Shown here one piece after another: positions 18,701 through 26,722 of a DNA stretch of 64,000 bases. The stretch's first letter is position 1. The number at the start of each line of letters is the position of its first letter. This stretch comes from Eutrophomonas brisbanensis. GTDB lineage: Bacteria > Pseudomonadota > Gammaproteobacteria > Burkholderiales > Eutrophovitaceae. Where the stretch lies: contig JAYQIQ010000004.1 of assembly GCA_038141705.1 (NCBI GenBank), positions 248,001-312,000 on the forward strand. The letters run 5' to 3'. A program made the translations under genes and the position numbers. Below the pieces are notes generated by a model. That model did not search any database. It saw only the letters and a list, made by a program, of their open reading frames with translations, and had not been told where the DNA came from.

Positions 18701-19900
18701 TTAAATGACTCCACTTTGCTTGAGTGATTTCAGCTCTTCATCACTCAGCCCCAGCGAACCCAGCACTTCGTGCGTATGTTCCCCGAGATCTGGGCCCAAC
18801 CAGAGTGTTTGTCCAGGATTTTTCGATAATTTTGGAACAATTCCAGGAACCAGCAAAGTCTCACCACCCGATAACTTTTGTTCTTGGATCATATCTCTCG
18901 CTTTGTAGTGGATATCATTAACGATATCGACGACATCGAAGATCTTGCCAGAGGGCACATCCGCATTTTCAAGAGTTTCAAGGACATACTTCAAGTCGTG
19001 CTGCGAACACCAATTACCAATAATTTCATCCAATTCATCACTACGCTTCGCGCGCCCGTCGTTATGCACTAGCTCTGGGTCGTCAGCAAGATCACTACGT
19101 CCTATCGCCTGCATCATTCTCTTAAAGATCGAGTCACCATTCGCTCCAATTACAACGAACTTCCCATCATTTGTGAGGTACGAGTTTGAAGGAGCGATAC
19201 CTGGAAGTGTCGATCCCGTCCTCTCTCGCACGAACTTAAACATGTCATACTCGGGCACCATACTTTCCATGAAACTAAAAACTGCTTCGTATAGTGCAAC
19301 GTCGACAATCTGTCCTATGCCCCCATTGACGTCACGCTGCCGCAGAGCCATAAGCGCACCTATTACACCATATAGGGAAGCGATTGCATCCCCAAGACTA
19401 ATACCAACACGAACGGGCGCTCGGTCGGGATAACCGGTGACGTATCGCAGACCACCCATTGCCTCACCGATAGACCCGAATCCAGGTCGATCTCGGTAGG
19501 GGCCGGTTTGCCCATAACCCGATAGTCTTACCATGATGAGCCCAGGATTTACCTTTGATAACTCCTCATAACTAAGCCCCCATTTCTCCATGGATCCAGG
19601 CCTAAAGTTCTCGACCACTATATCGGCCTCTTCCGCTAGCTTCCTGACGATTTCTTGCCCACGAGGATTTTTCAAGTCTACCGTTACCGATTTTTTGTTC
19701 CGCGCTTGAAGCAACCACCATAAAGACTTGTCTTGATAAAGTTTCCGCCATTTCCGCAGCGGGTCTCCACCTCGTGGAGATTCAATCTTTATAACTTGTG
19801 CCCCAAACTCTCCCATGATGCGGGTGCAAAATGGTCCCGCAATTAATTGCCCGAGCTCGAGAACCTTTATTCCGTCAAGAGGTCCCACTGGATGTTCCAA
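18701..19900 (-). CDS. CaiB/BaiF family (class III) CoA-transferase
   Basis: A 399-residue class III CoA-transferase. Visible family features are GIKVLELGQLIAGPFC at the N-terminus, KIESPRGGDPLRKW, NPRGQEIVRKLAEEADIVVENFRPG, and the likely catalytic aspartate in GISLGDAIASLYG. These enzymes move CoA between carboxylic acids, for example formyl-CoA/oxalate or carnitine derivatives. The specific acids cannot be read. Translation appears to start at TTG. It is co-directional with the UMF1 transporter and divergent from the glutathione peroxidase gene 43 bases away. Confidence 0.87.
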   Translation of the reverse strand: MEHPVGPLDGIKVLELGQLIAGPFCTRIMGEFGAQVIKIESPRGGDPLRKWRKLYQDKSLWWLLQARNKKSVTVDLKNPRGQEIVRKLAEEADIVVENFRPGSMEKWGLSYEELSKVNPGLIMVRLSGYGQTGPYRDRPGFGSIGEAMGGLRYVTGYPDRAPVRVGISLGDAIASLYGVIGALMALRQRDVNGGIGQIVDVALYEAVFSFMESMVPEYDMFKFVRERTGSTLPGIAPSNSYLTNDGKFVVIGANGDSIFKRMMQAIGRSDLADDPELVHNDGRAKRSDELDEIIGNWCSQHDLKYVLETLENADVPSGKIFDVVDIVNDIHYKARDMIQEQKLSGGETLLVPGIVPKLSKNPGQTLWLGPDLGEHTHEVLGSLGLSDEELKSLKQSGVI

Positions 19901-19943
19901 TCTTTAAAATTGCCACTTAAAAGTCACTAGCGAGAAAATATTT

Positions 19944-20534
19944 ATGAACTCCGTGAGTTTAACAAAAATGAGTCTCCTTAAATCCAGAGTACTTAGCTTT
20001 ACGTTTTTACTATTCGGCTCAATTGCATTTACCCCAGCGTTGACCACGGCAGCTGTTTGTCCAGAACTATTGAACGAGAAAGTTACAACCCTTGAAGGCG
20101 ATTCATTAGATCTTTGTTCATTATCTGGAAAAGTTATCATGGCAGTGAACACGGCGAGTTACTGCGGAAATACCCCACAGTACGAGGGTCTGGAGGCGCT
20201 GTTCAAGAAGTTCAAAAACGATGGCCTCATCATTATTGGCTTTCCGTCGAATGATTTTGGTGGCCAAGAACCAGGAAGCAACGAAGAAATCGCCACCTTT
20301 TGCGCTGTTAATTATGGTGTGACATTCCCAATGACAGAAAAAAGTCGTGTCGTGAGCGCGGAGGCCAATCCGTTTTATAAAAAGTTGGCAGCTGCGACGG
20401 GTAAGCGCCCCACCTGGAACTTTCACAAATATCTTATTTCGAAAAACGGGAATACGGTAATTAGCTTCCCTTCGAGTTTTGGACCTAACAACAGCACGTT
20501 AACCAGCCAAATTGAGAAGCTATTAGCAGAATAA
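19944..20534 (+). CDS. Periplasmic glutathione peroxidase-like thiol peroxidase
   Basis: A 196-residue thioredoxin-fold peroxidase of the glutathione peroxidase family. The catalytic residues are C74 in NTASYCGNT, Q108 in NDFGGQEPG, and W158-N159 in the WNFHKYLI motif. The usual ASKCG has Tyr in place of Lys. A hydrophobic signal (LSFTFLLFGSIAFTPALTTAA) points to export, unlike the cytoplasmic BtuE. A second cysteine (C120) may be the resolving one. It reduces peroxides, probably with thioredoxin-like donors. It stands alone on the plus strand. Confidence 0.86.
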   Translation: MNSVSLTKMSLLKSRVLSFTFLLFGSIAFTPALTTAAVCPELLNEKVTTLEGDSLDLCSLSGKVIMAVNTASYCGNTPQYEGLEALFKKFKNDGLIIIGFPSNDFGGQEPGSNEEIATFCAVNYGVTFPMTEKSRVVSAEANPFYKKLAAATGKRPTWNFHKYLISKNGNTVISFPSSFGPNNSTLTSQIEKLLAE

Positions 20535-20550
20535 TTCTGTGGTCCAAAAA

Positions 20551-22227
20551 TTAAGGGTTGTATTCGCGAATGACACGACCCGCTAGCGGAAGGTCGGCGA
20601 GCATCCCCTTAGAGTCTGCAACACGATGGCCATTAATCCACACTCCATGAACCCCCACTGAAGGCGTGGATAATCTCGACGCACCAGAAGGCAAGTCATA
20701 AAGACGTCTTGAGCGACCCCGGCCCACTGTTTTTGGGTCGAACAAAAGCAGATCTGCCCACGCTCCAACTCGAATTTCACCACGATCCTTAATACCGAAT
20801 AGCTTCGCATTATCAAAAGTTAATTTTTTAGCAGCCGCCTCAAGCGACATTAGCTTCTGATCGCGGACCCAGTAGCCAAGCACATGAAGTCCAAACCCAG
20901 CATCACAAAGAAAGGTTAAGTGCGCTCCCGCATCAGATAGCGAGATGATAGAGCTCTCATCCAACATCATCTTTCCGATTGCTTCTTCGTCCGAGTTCAT
21001 CATGGTTGCCGTAAATACAGTATCCAAATTTTCAGATAGAGCTAAGTCCAACATAAAATCAAAAGGATCTTTGCCGCAACCTTCAGCAAGCTCTGCGATC
21101 GAGCAACCCTCCATCGATAAATTTTCTTCAGTTGCTACCTGCGCAACGTGCACTTTATCCCAATCACCGCTAAAAACATGAACACGGCCATCATTCAACT
21201 CCGCTAAAAATGATTCCCGAAAACTATGATTAGCCAATGCAGATTTGTAATCATCCTCCTCGAGACTCATCAGTGGACTCCAAACCTTGAACCCCTCTAA
21301 GGGATAAGGTGATCTGAACGTAAATTCCATATTCAAAGGACAGGGAGACACAGCGCCGACCATCAAATTACCTCGAGATCGCGCATTGGAAATTTCGTTT
21401 AAATCGTTGAACGTTCTCTGGGGGTCGAGCGCGGAGTGCAATAATGCCGCGACAATATATGGCCTTCCAGCCGCAGCACAAAGTCGTTCGATCGACTCCA
21501 TTGGAGTATCGGAGGCTTTGGTCATCATTAAGGTCCCGCGACCTTTTTCTTTTAACACACCTGAAAGTGCGAGCAACTCATCGTCATTCGCCAAACGCGA
21601 AGGCATCGGAATTCCCTTCTCGCCATTGTGCTGATAGGATCTAGTCGTTGCAAAACCACACGCACCAGCATCTATTGCTTCTGAGACGATTTCCCGCATC
21701 TGTTCTATTTCTTCTGGTGTAGCCGCGCGCTTCGATGCATCCGTACCAAGCACGTATGTGCGAACACTCGAGTGCCCTACGTAACACCCAACGTTAGGCC
21801 CCACGCCTTTTTGCTCCAGCATGTCGAGGTATTGCGGAAATGTTTCAAAACTCCAATCAATGCCGGCTGCGAGAGCATCCATTGACATCCCCTCAACTTG
21901 CGTTAGGTTTCTCATCGTGATTTCCCGATCATTGGGTCGACACGGTGCAATCGTAAAACCACAGTTCCCCATTAACAGAGTCGTGACCCCAAGTTCCGGC
22001 GAAGGGCTCACATAAGCGTCCCAGGTGATCTGAGCATCGTAATGCGTGTGATTATCAATAATCCCGGGCATGATAGTGAGACCTTCTCCATCGATGACCG
22101 TAGCCGCACTCGCCTCAACTTTACCAACTGCTTCGATGCGACCATTCTTTATCCCGAGGGACCCGGGAAAAGCAGGGCTACCAGCCCCATCAATAATTAC
22201 AACGTTATCGATACGCATATCCAGCAT
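20551..22227 (-). CDS. N-acyl-D-amino-acid deacylase-like amidohydrolase
   Basis: A 558-residue metal-dependent hydrolase of the D-aminoacylase/dihydroorotase-like group. The metal site begins with DNHTHYDAQ, further ligands are likely in CYVGHSSVR and SDAGAHLTFLCDAGFG, and the C-terminal small beta domain (GEIRVGAWADLLLFDP) is typical. Such enzymes release D-amino acids from N-acyl forms or open cyclic amides. The ATG at 22227 has AAGGA five bases upstream and is preferred over an upstream start. It is downstream of the decayed rquA-linked genes on the same strand and may once have shared their transcript. Confidence 0.82.
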   Translation of the reverse strand: MLDMRIDNVVIIDGAGSPAFPGSLGIKNGRIEAVGKVEASAATVIDGEGLTIMPGIIDNHTHYDAQITWDAYVSPSPELGVTTLLMGNCGFTIAPCRPNDREITMRNLTQVEGMSMDALAAGIDWSFETFPQYLDMLEQKGVGPNVGCYVGHSSVRTYVLGTDASKRAATPEEIEQMREIVSEAIDAGACGFATTRSYQHNGEKGIPMPSRLANDDELLALSGVLKEKGRGTLMMTKASDTPMESIERLCAAAGRPYIVAALLHSALDPQRTFNDLNEISNARSRGNLMVGAVSPCPLNMEFTFRSPYPLEGFKVWSPLMSLEEDDYKSALANHSFRESFLAELNDGRVHVFSGDWDKVHVAQVATEENLSMEGCSIAELAEGCGKDPFDFMLDLALSENLDTVFTATMMNSDEEAIGKMMLDESSIISLSDAGAHLTFLCDAGFGLHVLGYWVRDQKLMSLEAAAKKLTFDNAKLFGIKDRGEIRVGAWADLLLFDPKTVGRGRSRRLYDLPSGASRLSTPSVGVHGVWINGHRVADSKGMLADLPLAGRVIREYNP

Positions 22228-22262
22228 AAGCTTCCTTGAATTATCTCCAGTTCGATTAAATT

Positions 22263-23261
22263 CTATCGGTTGAAAACACAATACCACCTAAGGCGATTGA
22301 TAGTATCGCAATGCCGCATGGCACCCGCACTATCGAAATTAAAAGTAAAATCAGAGTGAAGTGGTTTGGAGTCGAACCTACTGCTTTCCACATTTGTCGT
22401 TCGAGAATTGTTTAAACCTTTTTTGACCGGTAAATTTAGGAGAAAAAGTCTGCATCGTCGGAAAAAACGAAGTGCATGGTATCGTAGATCAAAGGGCGCC
22501 GATAAAGTCACCCGGTCTAACTTAAGTTCCGTACGCTCGAGTTTCGTGTAGACCACTGGCTCTCGAACATCAACTCCAAACCTTTCCCCGTACCCCAATG
22601 AAGAGAGCCAATCTCGTCATAAAAGTTTCAACAGCAAACACAGGTGCATAAGTTGCAAAAAAGGCTCAATTCCGAATCATTTAAATCCAGATGACCCAAT
22701 CGACCACTTTTACTCAGAAGCTTGGCCACTTCAACTCTGGGCAGAATCCGTTCGCGCTAATTGGTCGCCGAGAGAAGTCTTCACGTGCCTCTTCGTGCCA
22801 GCCCTCGATTCCTTTAGAAAACGGCAAAATTAGATCTGAAGGAAAAACGTTAAGCAAATTGGAACAAGTTTCCGTTGAACAAAATCTCATCGCGATCGAT
22901 CCCAATTTTAACGCCGATTCAGAAAGCGTCAAACACGCCCCTTGTCTAAACGATGCATCTCTCGAACCCATTGGGGAAATAAAGATGGGTCAACATCGAC
23001 ATCGCTGGAGAAAGACGCCAAAAAACGATTCACTCGTAAAAATGGATATTTCGCGACTCTGCTCGCCGATATATCCGTTACATCGTTGTCCTTAACTAAC
23101 TGGTCCAGTCTAAAAAGCCATTGATTACAACTATGTTTATTGATTTCGAATTGCTTATTAGCGAGCTGAGAGAACTCACGGCCACTAAAGGTGGTACACC
23201 CAGACAATAAGAAACAAGCGATAAAAACCGTAAACAGGATTTTAGGGAAATATTTCATCAA
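22263..23261 (-). pseudogene. Decayed gene for a large lipoprotein
   Basis: The first 110 codons are intact: a lipoprotein signal with lipobox LLSGC and then a globular start (CNQWLFRLDQLVKDNDV, FLRVNRFLASFSSDVD). The frame then breaks at about 22930. Downstream, pieces that seem to belong to one protein appear in changing frames: GIEGWHEEAREDF, VREPVVYTKLERTE, LIYDTMHF and SAGAMRH. They recall a family of large uncharacterised proteobacterial lipoproteins, but the total is too short, so an internal deletion is also likely. The number of breaks in 1 kb exceeds the rest of the window and argues for real decay. The family assignment is from memory and uncertain. Confidence 0.5.
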
Positions 23262-23278
23262 GTCAAAACCTTGTTAAT

Positions 23279-23825
23279 TTAGAGCGAGCGACGCTCGATC
23301 TCAGTAACCATGCCAGCAAATTGATTCTCTATGTTCTTTCGGATAATTGGTTGCGTTATAAACCGAGGTAACGGTAGAGAAGGTTTGACATATCCATTCC
23401 ATTTGACTAACCAACGCCCATCCGCCTTTTGCAACAGTTCATAGGCCCCATCAAGACGGTCAAGACTACCCGCACCACTTCAATACCGATGCGGTTAGGT
23501 TTCTGCTCGATCGAATTAACAACGACATCTACAGGCAGAGAAAAAATAGAAACGACACAGAACCGTGCTGCTCAACCACTGCCGTCTCCCCCTCATATCG
23601 TAATAAAGTGCTCGACTTCATTCCCGGAATGAAATTTGATAAATGGTCATAGTCAGTTAATGTGGTCCAAATCAAAGCGTGCGGCGCAGTAATAACAGCC
23701 TCCGCCTCTACGTACACCGAATCCCCTCAATTCGAGACTCCACCGGAAGTTTTCCGCGGCTGTAACAAAGTCACCGCCCAAGCAAACGCGACTGGCAAGA
23801 TCAACCATAGTGTCGACGCTTTCAT
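23279..23825 (-). pseudogene. Interrupted SRPBCC (START-like/polyketide cyclase-type) gene
   Basis: The reading starts ATG at 23825, two bases after the rquA stop, with a signal-like segment (MKASTLWLILPVAFAWAV). An in-frame TGA follows at codon 33 (23729-23727). The same frame then gives VYVEAEAVITAPHALIWTTL, NFIPGMKSSTLL and VEQHGSVSFLFF, the hallmark start of an SRPBCC domain. A shift near 23535 leads to PVDVVVNSIEQKP and another near 23465 leads to LDRLDGAYELL and FAGMVTEIERRSL with TAA at 23279. One nonsense codon plus two shifts in 550 bases. The family binds lipids or small hydrophobic ligands; export would put it in the periplasm. Confidence 0.65.
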
Positions 23826-23826
23826 C

Positions 23827-24570
23827 TCAGATACCAGGTTTTTCAAAAACCATTTTTTGGTAGATCCCACCAAAAAATGTACGCCTGTGGACGCAATTGC
23901 CATTCATGCCCTTAGGAAGCCAACTCTCTAATGGTTGACGCCACAAGTCGAGCGCAAATGGCTCGAGCGACTTGAGCACGATCCAAAGAAGTGGTCGAAC
24001 GGGATTGAGCTTAGATGGCTTGTGATAATCGACTATTACGATTCGCCCGCCAGGTCGCAAAACTCTCCATGCCTCACTTAACGTTTTTTGTCTTACCTCA
24101 ACGGGCTGCTCATGCAACAAGAAAAATAAAATAGCCTTGTCATAACTCTCAGAATCAAACTTCAAATCAGAAGAGTCCATTACTAGAGCGTTAAATCTTT
24201 TCTGGGTTATAACCTTTCGACGCAAATTCGAAAGCTGATCGGGGACTACGTCTACGACATCCAGTTCTCCATCGACGCTCATACAGTCGAGTATTCTTTG
24301 AGTGAAATTCCCGTAAACAGAGGCTATTTGCAACACTCTCCCAGAAAAATCTTCACCGAGTCGACGAATCGCCGCGTCCCGTAATCGCTTAAAATTTCCA
24401 AATAGAATTAAGTTAACCAAAAAATGGCGATCAAAGAATTTGATCGCTTTCGGGCTTACGTATGCCCACCAGTACGTTTTGCTCAGGTACTCTGGAATTT
24501 CTATGCTTTCCGGTAATGTCTTGGGTAAAAGGTTATCGAATTCAGGCTGGATCTGTTGAGATTTGTACAA
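23827..24570 (-). CDS. rquA: Rhodoquinone biosynthesis methyltransferase-like protein RquA
   Basis: A 247-residue class I methyltransferase-like protein with RquA hallmarks: EYLSKTYWWAYVSPKA near the N-terminus, FFLLHEQPVEVRQKTLSEA, VDYHKPSKLNPVRPL and the C-terminal RRTFFGGIYQKMVF. Motif I is unusual (SVYGNFT instead of DxGxGxG), as known for this family. RquA converts ubiquinone to rhodoquinone, the low-potential quinone used with fumarate reduction under low oxygen. It starts at TTG; a stop codon lies two codons upstream. The following SRPBCC gene begins two bases after its stop, so they form an operon. No fumarate reductase is visible in this window. Confidence 0.82.
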   Translation of the reverse strand: MYKSQQIQPEFDNLLPKTLPESIEIPEYLSKTYWWAYVSPKAIKFFDRHFLVNLILFGNFKRLRDAAIRRLGEDFSGRVLQIASVYGNFTQRILDCMSVDGELDVVDVVPDQLSNLRRKVITQKRFNALVMDSSDLKFDSESYDKAILFFLLHEQPVEVRQKTLSEAWRVLRPGGRIVIVDYHKPSKLNPVRPLLWIVLKSLEPFALDLWRQPLESWLPKGMNGNCVHRRTFFGGIYQKMVFEKPGI

Positions 24571-24608
24571 AAATTATTCCCCGTATTTTTAGACTTAATC
24601 TAACTGTG

Positions 24609-24637
24609 TTGACCACATTTTGCGCGCGTATTATAAG
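24609..24637 (+). promoter_or_regulatory. Sigma70-like promoter for the ArsS operon
   Basis: TTGACC at 24609-24614, a 17-base spacer, and TATAAG at 24632-24637. This is close to consensus and points into the radical SAM gene, giving a leader of about 100 bases before the ATG at 24744. It lies in the divergent gap from rquA. I see no obvious ArsR-type operator around it, although I could not scan for one systematically. Confidence 0.6.
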
Positions 24638-24743
24638 CGAAGTGATCAAAAGTTTTATGTTCGAGCTAAGACCTAAAAATATGACTTAGTTCCATGCAAA
24701 TATTTAAAAAGTTAGTTAAGATACTGAGGACCTTTAACACTTA

Positions 24744-25717
24744 ATGGAAGCGTCAAACATGCACGATACCTTGCCGAAATTAGCAAAACGAAAGTTTCCA
24801 AATGTCGCCCGAGGCGAACTCAAAATAGCGCAGCTAAACTTGGGTTACAAATGCAATCAGGCCTGTTTACACTGCCATGTCAATGCCGGACCAACTCGAA
24901 CCGAGCTAATGAGTGAGGAGACGACTCAACAAGTTTTAGATTTTATTGACAGAAGCGTTATCGAAACAGTTGATTTAACGGGAGGAGCTCCAGAACTGAA
25001 CCCCATTTCCGAAAACTTGTTTCTGAGCTTCGATCAAGGAAGATCACCACCATCGATCGATGTAATCTCACTATCCTATCCGAACCCGGACAAGAGGATC
25101 TAGCGGAGTTTTTGGCATCTGCAGAAAGTGCAAATAGTAGCCTCTCTTCCTTGCTACATTGAAGATAACGTAAATGCCCAAAGGGGAGACGGAGTCTTTC
25201 AAAAAAGCATCATAGGTATCCAAAAACTTAATGCTCTTGGTTACGGACAAAAAAATTCAGGATTAGAGTTAAACCTTGTTTTTAATCCGCAGGAGCAGCT
25301 CTGCCAGCTCCTCAGGAAATTTTAGAGAGAGATTATCGCGATCACCTCGGTAATCAGTTTGGAATAACATTCAACGCCTTGTTTACGATTACAAACATGC
25401 CAATTAAGCGGTTTGGCAGCACGCTTGTGTCGAAAGGTGAGTTTGATGGCTACATGGATCTTCTTCAATCTGCATATCAGGAGTCCAATTTAGAATCATT
25501 AATGTGTCGCAACCTCATATCGATCGATCATCAAGGTTATGTGTATGACTGCGACTTCAACCAAATGCTCGGATTACCTCTTGGGGAAAGCTCATCGAAG
25601 ATCCACATTAGCGAACTCAACGACAAGTCCCTCGTAAACCAAACGATCAAGACTCTTGGTCATTGCTTCGGCTGCACCGCCGGTCAAGGGTCGAGCTGCG
25701 GTGGCGCCCTTCAATAA
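24744..25717 (+). CDS. arsS: ArsS-type radical SAM/Cys-rich protein, with three frameshifts
   Basis: The radical SAM cluster motif is CNQACLHC (C37, C41, C44) followed by HVNAGPTRTE and DLTGGAPELNP. The end is the Cys-rich HCFGCTAGQGSSCGGAL. Both match the arsenosugar biosynthesis radical SAM protein ArsS, which attaches a 5'-deoxyadenosyl group to dimethylarsenite. The chain changes frame around 24990-25050, 25115-25130 and 25287-25300. Bridging segments (RCNLTILSEPGQEDLAEFLA, then PCYIEDNVNAQRGDG, then ALPAPQEILERDYRDHLG) read correctly across the three frames, for about 323 residues. Every catalytic motif survives, so these look like assembly indels. It is the first gene of an eight-gene operon. 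Confidence 0.82.
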
Positions 25718-25726
25718 AAACTTGTA

Positions 25727-26713
25727 ATGAAATCTCAAGTTACCGAGTCGCGGCTCGCTCCTGGTCGATTTTGCCCTCCAGAATATTTCTATGGAACAGA
25801 AGCAATAAAACGAGCTTCTGAAATCACAGCGAACACGATTGTCGTATGTGGAGGGCTATATGGAAATATGGCGGCACTTGAAACGATTGAAAATCAGCAC
25901 TCCGGGGTGGATCACATTATTTTCGGAGGAGACTTTAATTGGTTCAACATTGATCACGGCGATTTCAAAGAGATAAATGACCGTATTATCAAGAGCCACC
26001 TCGCAATTCGAGGAAACGTCGAAACAGAACTATCTACGCGAAGCACACAGTCAGGCTGTGGCTGTGCATACCCACCCACGACCAGCGACGCCGAGGTGGA
26101 ATACTCGAACCAGATTATTAACGCCCTACACGTCACCGCAGATAGTTTTCCAGAAATACAAGATAGCTTTTCAACGCTTCCGATGTTTTTGAAATTCAGG
26201 ATAGGTGATACTCAAGTCGCAGTTGTACATGGGGACGCTGAAAATTTGGCTGGATGGAGTTTCTCTTCACAGGAAATGCGCGACCCGTCCAATGCTTCCC
26301 GATATCACGGGTACTTTACGGATGCAGGTGTCGATATTTTTGCGAGCAGTCATACATGTGAGCCAGCGATACAACTATTCAACGGTCGTAATACAAATCC
26401 TCGAGTAGTCATCAATAACGGCTCGGCAGGCATGCCAAACTTTGAAAATGCTCTTCATGGCATTGCAACTCGAATTTCTGTAAATGCGTGTCCAGAAAAC
26501 CTTAAATTGTATGGCGTTAAGCTTGGAGGTCTTCATATCGACGCAATCAAAGTGAATTACGATTCGACCAAATTTCTGAGACAATTCTGTCACTGCTGGG
26601 ACGTTCAATCTCCAGCGTACAAGTCGTATTATGGGAGGATTACTGGAAGGACTGGAACAAAGATATCAACTGTCACCGAGAGTCTCGCAGACGCCCTCGG
26701 AGTATCGGATTAG
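25727..26713 (+). CDS. Divergent calcineurin-like metallophosphoesterase
   Basis: A 328-residue protein with the metallophosphoesterase order of motifs but altered ligands. The first motif reads CGGLYGN where relatives have a D-x-H-G-N. Then come FGGDFNWFN, RGNVETE in place of GN(H/C)D/E, VVHGDAEN, and SSHTCEP where GHTH is usual. The missing D and H of motif 1 and the H-to-C change suggest altered or lost metal binding. A CGC cluster sits at about residue 110. It starts 10 bases after arsS and is probably co-translated with it. Phosphoesterases of this type accompany ArsS in other genomes, in my recollection. Function could be removal of a phosphate from a sugar intermediate, or regulatory binding. 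Confidence 0.7.
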   Translation: MKSQVTESRLAPGRFCPPEYFYGTEAIKRASEITANTIVVCGGLYGNMAALETIENQHSGVDHIIFGGDFNWFNIDHGDFKEINDRIIKSHLAIRGNVETELSTRSTQSGCGCAYPPTTSDAEVEYSNQIINALHVTADSFPEIQDSFSTLPMFLKFRIGDTQVAVVHGDAENLAGWSFSSQEMRDPSNASRYHGYFTDAGVDIFASSHTCEPAIQLFNGRNTNPRVVINNGSAGMPNFENALHGIATRISVNACPENLKLYGVKLGGLHIDAIKVNYDSTKFLRQFCHCWDVQSPAYKSYYGRITGRTGTKISTVTESLADALGVSD

Positions 26714-26722
26714 AATTTATAT

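Noticed and set aside
22340..22410. T-arm-like GGAGTCGAACC on the plus strand suggested a tRNA or tmRNA end
   Set aside because: No acceptor, D or anticodon stems can be built around it, the stem does not pair after the loop, and it lies inside the decayed lipoprotein gene.
22691..23095. A 134-codon plus-strand frame
   Set aside because: It is antisense to the lipoprotein remnant, resembles nothing known and is rich in low-information stretches. The minus-strand lipoprotein signal is much stronger evidence.
23827..24570. Calling rquA an ArsM or UbiE methyltransferase
   Set aside because: ArsM's conserved cysteines are absent and motif I is SVYGNFT. The N- and C-terminal hallmarks are those of RquA.
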